Assembly (NCBI GenBank): GCA_947254705.1
Contig: CAMYCX010000014.1
Coordinates: 1 to 23,066, forward strand
Length of the DNA: 23,066 bases
Source of the DNA: an uncultured Veillonellaceae bacterium
Lineage (GTDB): Bacteria; Bacillota; Negativicutes; Veillonellales; Negativicoccaceae
Reading direction: 5' to 3'
Shown here: positions 12,522-20,700 of the stretch, one piece after another
Layout: each line of letters opens with the position of its first letter
Position numbering within the stretch: the first letter of the stretch is position 1
Position numbers and translations under genes: made by a program
The notes under the pieces: model-generated
Database searches by the model: none
What the model saw: the letters and a program-made list of their open reading frames with translations, nothing else
Told to the model about the DNA's origin: nothing

Positions 12522-14512
12522 CAGAAGCGATACTTCACGCCGAGCAAGTAGTTAAACGGCTGGGCATTATAGCGGGACGATACGTGACTCGTGATATCTT
12601 CCCGATTGAGCAGGTTGTCCGCATCGAAATACACTTCCCACTCCTCGGTCGGGGTATACGCCACATGGAGCGAGGTAATCAGCAGCGGTCTGACTTCTTC
12701 CTGATAACTGGACAAGACACGTTCACCCGTATAGGCGGCCTGCAACGACACCTGCCAGTCGTCGTCACGGTATGTCACGCCGCCGTTGAGCTGCAAGCGC
12801 CCGTAGTCACGCTGCCAACCCTTTTTCGGGTAACGGGCATCATAAAACTTCGGATCCTGCACGACAAAGCCCCAGTTCGAATGCCAGTTCTCATTGTGAC
12901 GGACATCGACGGAAACTTCCAGCCCGTGGTTTTTCGTGTCTTCGTTCATCTGTTTCGGGACACCGTTTTTATCTTCCTTGAGCCGCATGAAGTTTTTCAC
13001 GTCACTCTTGAAGACGGCGACTTTCCACAGCGAATCGCCGCGTTGCGCCTTCATGCCGATTTCATAGTGCTTGCCCGTTTCCGGTTTCAAGTCGACATTG
13101 CCTTTGGCCGAGCCCGCGCCGAACAACGCGTCCATCGTCGGCAGGGTAAAGGACTCGCCGTACGATACAAACCAGCTGGTATCTTCGCCCATGCGATGCA
13201 AGAACTGTACCTGCGGCGTGAACTGACGGAACTCCTTGTCTTTCGGCGAATTGGCCGTCCATGTCTGCCGCGCCGACAGTGTCAGCTGATTATCTCCGCC
13301 GAGCTGGCGTTCGTACGAGCCGTAAAGCGAGAAAACGTCACGCGAATAGTGCGGGTGTTCACGTTCTTCATACCCGTAAAAGCGCCCGTCGTCCAGATAT
13401 TTCCCGTCACTGCCTTTCATGCCGGCTTTTTTGCTGTTCCACATCGGTTTGTTCTGCGTGAGCAGACTGTACTTACTGCGTTCCCAACCGCCGCCGACCA
13501 AAATCACCGCATCGTCTCGTTGCCATTCTTTATGCAGGTCGAGACTCATCGTCCGATCGTCGGATTCGTACAAGTACTGCCGGTCGAGAATACCGATGAG
13601 TTTCGGCGATTTTTTCGACTCATAATCCCAATAGGTGTACCACGTCGTTCCCAAATTGCGATGGATGGCAAAGGTCGCTCCGAAGCCGTCTTTCTCATAC
13701 TGCAACGCTCCCTGCCAATCCAAACTGGTGATGTCGCGATGGTCGTAAATGGCTTCCGCGGTCTTTCCTTTCGAATGCTTGGCATACCAGTATTCTTTCC
13801 CGTAATCATGGTGCGAATGCGACAGTCGCAGCGACAGCTCGTCACTGAACCGATACGTCATGTTGCCCATGTACTTCGTCCCGCCGGTAAAATGGAAAAA
13901 TTTACCGTAGTCCGAAGGTTGCGAGATGTTATTCACCCGTCCTTTTTTGTCGATGACAAAGTTGGCGCTGAATTCCCCTTCGCTCACCGTGAGCGCATGC
14001 CGCTGCTGCCCGAAGTTCCCTGCCGACACAGCGACCGAACTGGTCTTGCCGGGTTTGGTAATGATATTGATGACACCACCCGTCGCGTCCGAGCCGTACA
14101 ATACCGCCCCGCCGCCGCGTACAATTTCAATGCGGTCTACGTCTTCCACCGGGATGGCACTCAAATCGGCATACCCGTTACGGAAGTTGAGCGAAACGCC
14201 GTTCAGCATGACCAACGTACCGCGGCGCTTGCCGCGAATCAAAAATTCGCCGCCCGACTCGCCGACGGGATTGGCTTTGTAGATGACCCCCGTCGTAAAA
14301 CGCAACGCGTCCTGTACCGTCGATGCGCCCGTATTGATGATTTCCTGACGCGTCATCACCTCGGTCGTCGCCGGTACATCAATGTCCGCCTTGACATAGC
14401 GTGTCGCCGTCACAATCTGCGGCGCCAACGTAATCAGTTCTTCCGCACCGACCGTATTCCCCGCCCCGGTCAACGCGGCGACTGCCAAAACAACTGCTAC
14501 TTTCGATTTCAT
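12521..14512 (-). CDS. TonB-dependent outer-membrane receptor 2
   Basis: 663 residues. Signal peptide cleaved after VGA (residue 23), TonB-box-like APQIVTATR (30-38), then the plug domain with EFLIRGKRRGTLVMLNGVS and VDRIEIVRGGGAVLYGSD. A 22-strand-type barrel follows, with ESFTLPTMDALFGAG in the middle third and the terminal strand LLGVKYRF ending in Phe. The plug and barrel landmarks line up with receptor 1 more closely than with receptor 3. It is transcribed divergently from receptor 3 and is followed without a gap by the lipoprotein binding protein, giving an outer-membrane/periplasm pair for one ligand (likely an iron complex, heme or a corrinoid; not determined). GGAGGAGGAAG precedes the ATG. 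Confidence 0.93.
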   Translation of the reverse strand: MKSKVAVVLAVAALTGAGNTVGAEELITLAPQIVTATRYVKADIDVPATTEVMTRQEIINTGASTVQDALRFTTGVIYKANPVGESGGEFLIRGKRRGTLVMLNGVSLNFRNGYADLSAIPVEDVDRIEIVRGGGAVLYGSDATGGVINIITKPGKTSSVAVSAGNFGQQRHALTVSEGEFSANFVIDKKGRVNNISQPSDYGKFFHFTGGTKYMGNMTYRFSDELSLRLSHSHHDYGKEYWYAKHSKGKTAEAIYDHRDITSLDWQGALQYEKDGFGATFAIHRNLGTTWYTYWDYESKKSPKLIGILDRQYLYESDDRTMSLDLHKEWQRDDAVILVGGGWERSKYSLLTQNKPMWNSKKAGMKGSDGKYLDDGRFYGYEEREHPHYSRDVFSLYGSYERQLGGDNQLTLSARQTWTANSPKDKEFRQFTPQVQFLHRMGEDTSWFVSYGESFTLPTMDALFGAGSAKGNVDLKPETGKHYEIGMKAQRGDSLWKVAVFKSDVKNFMRLKEDKNGVPKQMNEDTKNHGLEVSVDVRHNENWHSNWGFVVQDPKFYDARYPKKGWQRDYGRLQLNGGVTYRDDDWQVSLQAAYTGERVLSSYQEEVRPLLITSLHVAYTPTEEWEVYFDADNLLNREDITSHVSSRYNAQPFNYLLGVKYRF

Positions 14513-14532
14513 TACATCTTCCTCCTCCCTGC

Positions 14533-14546
14533 ATTATGTATATAAT
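14533..14546. promoter_or_regulatory. Candidate operator palindrome over the TonB receptor 2 promoter
   Basis: ATTAT-GTAT-ATAAT is a perfect 5-bp inverted repeat inside a wider imperfect 18-bp palindrome, abutting or overlapping the -10 of the receptor 2 promoter. It is AT-rich like Fur/PerR-type sites but is not a good Fur consensus match. Confidence 0.3.
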
Positions 14547-14574
14547 ACTACCGCGGCACCACTGTGTTTGTCAA
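14545..14574 (-). promoter_or_regulatory. Promoter of the TonB receptor 2/binding-protein operon
   Basis: Minus strand: perfect -35 TTGACA (14569-14574), 18-nt spacer, -10 TAGTAT (14545-14550). The leader to the ATG at 14512 is about 25-30 nt and ends in GGAGGAGG. Confidence 0.6.
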
Positions 14575-14620
14575 AAAGCTTACGTGTTTTCTTTAATCGT
14601 ACGTATATTTTATTTTATAC

Positions 14621-14650
14621 TTGTTGTTTAATATATTTTTATGATACAAT
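14621..14650 (+). promoter_or_regulatory. Promoter of TonB receptor 3
   Basis: Plus strand: weak -35 TTGTTG (14621-14626), 18-nt spacer, -10 TACAAT (14645-14650) with an upstream TGA giving an extended -10. The surrounding DNA (14590-14680) is much more AT-rich than the coding DNA. Confidence 0.55.
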
Positions 14651-14656
14651 GTTTTG

Positions 14657-14671
14657 TTGTAATCATTATCG
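14657..14671 (+). promoter_or_regulatory. Fur-box-like operator at the TonB receptor 3 start site
   Basis: TTGTAATCATTATCG matches 11 of 15 positions of the Gram-positive 7-1-7 Fur motif TGATAATTATTATCA, and its right half matches the classical AATCATTATC. It begins 6 nt after the -10, over the expected transcription start, where a repressor would block initiation. Confidence 0.5.
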
Positions 14672-14698
14672 TATTTTCACCATGAGGGAGGAATCATC

Positions 14699-16846
14699 AT
14701 GAAGAAAGCAATGTTGACGGCCTGTGTCCTTTGCGCCGCTACGGGCATAGGCGCAACGGCCGCAGAACCGGTCATGCTGGACGGCATGGTCATCACGGCG
14801 ACACGTACGCTCCAAGAAGCGCAACGTGTTCCCGCCGTCGTCACCGTCATTACCAAAGAAGATATGGCGAAACGGCCCGTCCAAAACGTCGCCGACGCAC
14901 TGGCCTATACGGCAGGTGTCTATCGGGCACCGGTCGCGGACGGCAGTCTGGGATCGGACCTTTCCATACGCGGCTTCGGCTCGACGGATATCCTGGTCAT
15001 GATTGACGGTCAACCCGTCAACTCCGGCTGGAACGGCTCGGTCGACTGGCAGACTCTGCCGACTACGGGGATTGAACGGATCGAATTGGTCAAAGGCGCC
15101 TCGTCGTCGCTCTACGGCGGCCGAGCGGTCGGTGCCGTCATGAACATCATCACCGAACGGCACAATGACGGGTTCAGCGGAGATGTCCGTCTGTCCTACG
15201 GCAGCAACGGCACGAAGCGTGCCGCGTTTGACATGAAAGCGGATATCGAAGGACGGTGGACCTTCGGTCTCGGTTACGAACGCCGCTCGACGGACGGCTA
15301 TCCGAACTATTTCTTTGACGTCTATAGAGACAAAAACGCCAGCACGCCGACCGTTGACGGTACGTTGCCGAAATCGGCACGCAATCGCTATATCATCGGC
15401 AGCCCGGGCGAAAAACACAATCAAACCGATATCATCAAACTGCAAGTCGGCTACCGGCTCGATGATCATCAGCAGTTGGATTATCGCTTCACCCACAGTA
15501 ACCACGAATACGGATACCGCAATCCGCTCTCGTTCTTGCGCGACAAAGACGGTCATCAGGTACTCAACGGTACGATCGCCGTACCGGGCGGAACGGTCAC
15601 GGTCACTCCCGGAGACTTCCTGCATTACAGCGGCGAATATGAACTGGCCGTACATCGGTTACAGTACACCGATACCGCCCGCCAAATCCATGCCACGCTC
15701 GGTTACACGCATCGGGACAAGGACGGATACAGCAGCGCGAATACCGACGGCATACCGGCCGATTTTTCCGTGGCCGATCTGAATGCATGGGACGGTCCCG
15801 GATCCTACTCTTTCTATCCGAGCAAATCATATGATTTCAACATTTACAAAGAATGGGAATCGGATGAACACAGCGTCGTCGCCGGATACAACTTCCGTCG
15901 CGAATCGTTCGCACAGACACGCTACGATTCCGAACGTTGGCGTGATCACGAAAACGGTCTCAGTCCTCATGAATACAACGGCGGCAAGGGAACGACACAT
16001 GCCCTGTACCTGCAGGATCAGTACCGTCTTAATGAACAGCTGACGCTGTTTACCGGCTTGCGTTGGGACCGCTATACCAAGTCCGACGGCTACAGCGACA
16101 AGCTCAACAAAACCGGGAAATGGGTAGAAAACAGTTTCGGCAGTGGCTCATATACCCAGCTCAGTCCGAAAATTGCCGCGGAATACAGTCTGTCGCCGCA
16201 AAGCACCGCCTATATCTCTTACGGCAAGGCCTTCAATCCGCCGGTTCTCTACCAGGTATATCGCAGCAGTGCAAGAATTGCACCGAACCCGAACCTTGGA
16301 CCGGAACGTACGACCACCGTCGAAGCGGGCTGGAAGTGGCGCGATGACAACACCACGTTCGACATCTCGCTGTTCCGTGCCCGTACCACCGGATTTACGT
16401 ACCTTAGCACACGCAACGGTGTCCGTGCGTATTACAACTTCGATACGCCCATCGTCCGTCGCGGCGTAGAACTCAGCACGACCCGTCAACTGACATCCGA
16501 TTGGTCCGCCTATGTCAACTACACGCTCCAATATTCGGAAGATGACGGAGAACGGATTTACGGCATCCCGCGTCATTTGCTGCATTTCGGCACACAGTAC
16601 AAACATGCGCCGTGGCGTGTTCTCATCGACAACACCTATGTCAGCGAACGACAGACGCCGGACACCATGACCGGTACCTTGCGTTCCGAGGACGCCTTCT
16701 TCCTGACGGATCTGAATGTCAGCTACGACGTGGCGGAAGGGGTGACGCTGCAAGGCTCGATCAACAACCTCTTCGATCGGCAGTTCTTTGCCGTGGAAGC
16801 GGCCCGCGGCCGCACCTACACGGCATCCGTGCACTATCAGTTCTGA
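14699..16846 (+). CDS. TonB-dependent outer-membrane receptor 3 (siderophore-receptor-like)
   Basis: 715 residues, the largest of the three. Signal peptide cleaved around residues 21-22 (ATA/A or TAA/E), TonB-box-like GMVITATR (29-36), and a plug with SDLSIRGFGSTDILVMIDGQ and IERIELVKGASSSLYGGR. The barrel includes KAFNPPVLYQVY and NPNLGPERTTTVEAGW, the conserved third-quarter signature of FepA/IrgA-like siderophore receptors, and ends NNLFDRQFFAVEAARGRTY...HYQF with C-terminal Phe. There is no His between the FNPP and NPNL motifs, which argues against a classic heme receptor. It is monocistronic, with a Fur-like operator at its promoter and a strong terminator after it. GGGAGG stands about 8 nt before the ATG. 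Confidence 0.94.
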   Translation: MKKAMLTACVLCAATGIGATAAEPVMLDGMVITATRTLQEAQRVPAVVTVITKEDMAKRPVQNVADALAYTAGVYRAPVADGSLGSDLSIRGFGSTDILVMIDGQPVNSGWNGSVDWQTLPTTGIERIELVKGASSSLYGGRAVGAVMNIITERHNDGFSGDVRLSYGSNGTKRAAFDMKADIEGRWTFGLGYERRSTDGYPNYFFDVYRDKNASTPTVDGTLPKSARNRYIIGSPGEKHNQTDIIKLQVGYRLDDHQQLDYRFTHSNHEYGYRNPLSFLRDKDGHQVLNGTIAVPGGTVTVTPGDFLHYSGEYELAVHRLQYTDTARQIHATLGYTHRDKDGYSSANTDGIPADFSVADLNAWDGPGSYSFYPSKSYDFNIYKEWESDEHSVVAGYNFRRESFAQTRYDSERWRDHENGLSPHEYNGGKGTTHALYLQDQYRLNEQLTLFTGLRWDRYTKSDGYSDKLNKTGKWVENSFGSGSYTQLSPKIAAEYSLSPQSTAYISYGKAFNPPVLYQVYRSSARIAPNPNLGPERTTTVEAGWKWRDDNTTFDISLFRARTTGFTYLSTRNGVRAYYNFDTPIVRRGVELSTTRQLTSDWSAYVNYTLQYSEDDGERIYGIPRHLLHFGTQYKHAPWRVLIDNTYVSERQTPDTMTGTLRSEDAFFLTDLNVSYDVAEGVTLQGSINNLFDRQFFAVEAARGRTYTASVHYQF

Positions 16847-16860
16847 TCGGTACGACACAC

Positions 16861-16897
16861 AAAAAGAACGTTTCCGCATGCGGGAACGTTCTTTTTT
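16861..16897. terminator. Bidirectional rho-independent terminator after TonB receptor 3
   Basis: 11-bp stem GAACGTTTCCG / CGGGAACGTTC with one G-U pair, loop CATG (16866-16891), five A before and six T after. It lies 14 nt after the receptor stop codon and can also stop minus-strand transcripts arriving from the purL operon. Confidence 0.93.
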
Positions 16898-16955
16898 CAT
16901 GTGCGCTATGACATTTCATCGTTCCATAGTATGTTGTCGCAACAGGATATACACG

Positions 16956-16980
16956 CAGCGGGCGTCAATGACACCCGCTG
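16956..16980. terminator. Second hairpin between convergent units
   Basis: CAGCGGG...CCCGCTG 7-bp arms with an inner GTC/GAC pair and loop AAT. The single mismatch becomes a G-U pair only on the minus strand. On the plus strand it is followed by TTTCTATTTC, on the minus strand by no T run. It lies 3 nt beyond the last stop codon of the purL operon (16984). Confidence 0.5.
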
Positions 16981-16983
16981 TTT

Positions 16984-17547
16984 CTATTTCTTCCCGTTAT
17001 TTTGTCCGCTTTTGCCCGCCGTATCGGTGTGCAACTGATGCGCCGTCCCCGACCAGCCGCGGGCACGAAGCATCTGCTCCATGTACACGATCAATTCCGC
17101 CGATGTACGCACCTCGGTATCCTGCTGCACAAAGTGAAATTGACGAATAGTCAGGGTATGATCCGCTTCGTTCCATGTGCCGACCGGTATCCGCGTGCCG
17201 TCTTTCTCGTTCGTCGGAATGTAGGCATAGAGCCGATCGCCCGACACGGTCACCGCCACCGGCTCGGCAAGTACGCCTTCATATCCGTCAGCGCGTCGCT
17301 CGCGAAGTTCAAATCGAGCCAGCATGACCGGCTCGGTCGCCTTGATATCCGTCGGTACGATGGACAATGCACAAATATACTGCGCATCGTCCGCCACCGC
17401 GAGCCAAGTGCCGATAACCGCATGATTCGCCTGTTCCTGCGTCCGTTCCTGCGTTGCCCACCAAGCCCAAACCGCCACCGACAATACGGTAACCAGAAGC
17501 CAAATCCATTTTTTTTGCCGACTGCTCAACTCCGTAATTTGCGCCAT
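16984..17547 (-). CDS. Membrane-anchored protein of unknown function, last gene of the purL operon
   Basis: 187 residues from ATG 17547. The open frame runs further upstream, but that part overlaps the preceding gene and reads as an implausible Arg/Gly-rich shadow. From 17547 the protein opens with MAQITELSSRQKK, then one membrane segment (about 13-31, rich in Trp: WIWLLVTVLSVAVWAWWA), then an extracytoplasmic domain with predicted beta character (NHAVIGTWLAVADDAQYICA, RLYAYIPTNEKDGTRIPVGT) and a helical end before a Lys-rich tail. I recognise no family. The start overlaps the stop of the 72-residue gene by 22 nt and has only a weak GGGAAA site, so translation is probably coupled. The N-in topology is inferred from the basic residues before the segment. 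Confidence 0.7.
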   Translation of the reverse strand: MAQITELSSRQKKWIWLLVTVLSVAVWAWWATQERTQEQANHAVIGTWLAVADDAQYICALSIVPTDIKATEPVMLARFELRERRADGYEGVLAEPVAVTVSGDRLYAYIPTNEKDGTRIPVGTWNEADHTLTIRQFHFVQQDTEVRTSAELIVYMEQMLRARGWSGTAHQLHTDTAGKSGQNNGKK

Positions 17548-17744
17548 ATGTTTTTCCCGTAGAGTATCAGCCCCATCAGGGCCGATGCCCATACGGGCAA
17601 GTAGCCCATGACGATCGCCTCGAAATTGGCGATATGGGCCTGCGCCATACCGAACCAACAAAGCGGGCACGCCGTCGCGCGTGCCGTCAACCACATCAGG
17701 CCGACCGCCATGACCGCTACCCGTTTGGCCGACGATTTACGCAT
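17526..17744 (-). CDS. Small membrane protein with CPLC motif
   Basis: 72 residues from ATG 17744, chosen because it is preceded by a perfect AAAGGAGG 8 nt upstream; the open frame continues upstream only by running back into purL. A basic start (MRKSSAKR) and hydrophobic segment (9-22) end in TARATA just before C26-P-L-C29, so the CxxC pair would lie on the outer face right after a signal-peptide-like segment. A second membrane segment (about 44-63) is followed by the basic tail GKNIWRKLRS. The Ala-rich stretch before C26 lacks the aliphatic -3 residue of a good lipobox. No family recognised. The gap to the purL stop is 16 nt, so it belongs to the purL transcript; the next gene overlaps it. 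Confidence 0.72.
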   Translation of the reverse strand: MRKSSAKRVAVMAVGLMWLTARATACPLCWFGMAQAHIANFEAIVMGYLPVWASALMGLILYGKNIWRKLRS

Positions 17745-17760
17745 GTGCCTCGCCTCCTTT

Positions 17761-20700
17761 TTATTTGGTAAAATAATCCACTCCGGCGGCAAATATCGGC
17801 TGCATTTTCGTACCCGTGATATTTTGCGCCAGATACAATCCGGCCCGCTCACTGTGCGCCATCTTTCCGAAGACACGTCCGTCGGGGCTCGTCAAGCCTT
17901 CAATCGCCGCCACCGATCCGTTCGGATTATACCGCCCGTCCATCGTCGGACATCCTTCGGGATCGACATATTGTGTCGCGATTTGCCCCGCGGCCGCCAA
18001 GCGTTCGATTTCCGCCACCGGCGCCGTCAGTCGGCCTTCGCCGTGACTGATCGGCACAGTATGCAGTTCACCTTCCCGACAACGTGCCAACCACGGCGAC
18101 GTCGATGCCGCCACGCGTGTAGTCACGTACCTCGATACATGCCGCCCGATACGATTATACGTCAAGGTCGGCGAGTCCGGTGTCAAGTCGCGAATCTCAC
18201 CGTACGGCACCAGCCCGAGTTTGATCAGCGCTTGGAATCCGTTGCAAATGCCGAGTATGAGTCCGTCCTGATCACACAGTAATTGCGTCACCGCCTCCGT
18301 CAACTGCGGATGACGGAATAATGCGGCGATAAATTTGCCCGACCCTTCCGGTTCATCACCGGCGGAAAAACCGCCGGGAAATGCCAGGATTTGCGCCGTT
18401 TTAATCGCCGTTGCCAAGGCATCGACGGATTCCTGCAACATGGTCGGCGTTAGGTTGCGCAGTACGAAAATATCCGTATCGGCCCCCGCCGCCGCAAAGG
18501 CTCGTGCCGTATCGTATTCGCAGTTCGTTCCCGGCATGACGGGAATGAGTACTTTCGGACGTGCCGTCCGTGTCCGCACGACCGGTGTCGCTGCCGGCGC
18601 CGTCGGTGTCGGTACCGCCACGCCTTCCGTACCGCCGTCCGCCGTCCGCGGGAAGACATCGTCCCATACCGATTCCCATGTTTCCCCGAGCGCGGTTACA
18701 TCGACCGCCGTTTCACCGAGTCGCAGCTCCGTTCCTTTGGTAATACCGATGATGCGGGCATATCCTTCTTCCACCCATTCCTCGGCCGTGGCCACGTCCG
18801 TTTCGATCAGCCAGCCCGCCGGTTGCGGTGCCCACAGTTCCGCCACCGTGATATCTTCCAGTTCCACGCCGATCCCGTTGCCGAATGCGGATCGGGCGAT
18901 CGCCGCCGCCAACCCGTCCGTCGTCAGTGCGACGGCCGATGCAATGACACCGCGTCCGATATCGTCATACAAATGATCCGCATGTGTCATAAACACATCG
19001 ATATCCGGCATACCCGTTTCATCATGGGGTACTTGCGCCCACACCAGCGCATGACCGCGGTCTTTCCACTCCGGACTGATGACATGATCGGCTTCGTCCG
19101 TTGTCACGGCAAACGATACCAGCGTCGGCGGTACATGCAAGTCCATAAATGTTCCGCTCATCGAGTCTTTGCCGCCGATGGCGCCGATCGCCAAATCCTG
19201 TTGAGCGGCAAATGCGCCCAGTACGGCCGCCACCGGTTTGCCCCACGAGTCCGCCGTACCCAGTTTTTCAAAATATTCCTGCAAGGTCAAATAGACTTTG
19301 CGCCGATCGCCGCCCAGTGCGACGACACGCGCCACCGACCAGAGTACGGCATAGTATGCGCCGTGGAACGGACTCCATGTCGAAAGATACGGATCAAATC
19401 CGTGTGCCATCAGGCTGACCGTTACCGCATCTCCCGTCGGTACGGGAATCAAGGCCGCCATACCTTCCGTCGGTGTCATCTGACGATCCCCGCCGAACGG
19501 CATCAAGACCGTTCCCGCGCCGACCGTGCTGTCAAACCGCTCCGCCAAGCCGCGTTGCGAGGCGATCGCCGGAGAAGTCAGCAAGGTATTCCACGCCGCC
19601 GCCACATCGGTGATTTCAGGCGCGGCAAAATAATCACGCGCGTCCGGTGCCGCTACTTTTGCCGTCGCGCGGCGCGTGACACCGTTGGTATCCAGGAAGG
19701 AACGCGCCAAGTCCACAATCCGTTGCCCGCGCCATGTCATCACCAGACGAGGTTCTGCCGTCACTTCCGCGATCACGGTCGCTTCGAGATTTTCCTCATC
19801 GGCATACCGGCAAAACGCCGCCGCGTCCTGCGCCGCCACCACGACCGCCATCCGTTCCTGCGACTCGGAGAGTGCCAGTTCCGTGCCGTCCAGTCCTTCA
19901 TATTTCTTCGGTAGACGATCCAAGTCGATCCGTACTCCGTCCGCCAATTCGCCGACCGCCACCGATACGCCGCCCGCACCGAAATCATTGCAGCGACGAA
20001 TCATGCGCGTCACCCGTTCCTGACGGAACAGACGTTGTAATTTCCGCTCTGTCGGAGCATTCCCCTTTTGGACCTCCGCCCCGCGTTCCGCCAAGGAATG
20101 TACGTCATGTTCCACGGAAGACCCCGTTGCGCCGCCCAAGCCGTCACGGCCCGTACGCCCGCCGACCAAAATCACGACATCGCCCGGTGCCGGCGTTTCG
20201 TGCCGTACGGCCTCGGCCGGTACCGCACCGACCACCGCGCCGATTTCCATCCGCTTGGCGACATAACCCGGATGATAATATTCCCGTACTTCGCCTGTCG
20301 CCAGACCGATTTGGTTACCGTAAGAGCTGTAGCCCGCCGCCGCCTTCGTCGTGATGACACGCTGCGGCAATTTGCCCACGGGAGTATCCGCCAGCGGTGT
20401 CCGCGGATCACCGCTGCCCGTCACCCGCATCGCCTGATATACATACGCACGACCGCTCAAGGGGTCGCGAATACAACCGCCGAGGCATGTCGCCGCCCCG
20501 CCGAACGGTTCGATTTCCGTCGGGTGATTGTGCGTTTCATTTTTGAACAGTAAATGCCAATCTTCCGTACCGTGGGCCGTATGCACCTCCGTACGAATCG
20601 TACAGGCATTGATTTCGTCCGAGATGACCCATTCCGTCAGCCCGCCGCGTCGCCGCAAATCCCGCGCCGCCAGTGTCGCCATATCCATCAAGGTGACCGG

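Noticed and set aside
12584..14545. 653-codon open frame antisense to TonB receptor 2
   Set aside because: Same shadow effect; no ribosome site, no family features, and it covers the receptor promoter and leader.
14513..14698. Cobalamin or other riboswitch before the TonB receptors
   Set aside because: The leaders after the assigned -10 elements are only about 25-50 nt and lack the conserved B12-box-type sequence, so there is no room for a known riboswitch.
14666..15655. 329-codon open frame antisense to TonB receptor 3
   Set aside because: It runs over the receptor promoter and plug domain and shows no recognisable protein features.
17548..17694. 49-codon extension of the 187-residue protein
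   Set aside because: It lies within the 72-residue gene in another frame and has Arg/Gly-rich shadow composition; the start at 17547 directly precedes a normal membrane-anchor segment.
17745..17876. 44-codon extension of the 72-residue CPLC protein into purL
   Set aside because: It covers the purL C-terminus and its stop codon; the perfect AAAGGAGG before ATG 17744 decides the start.
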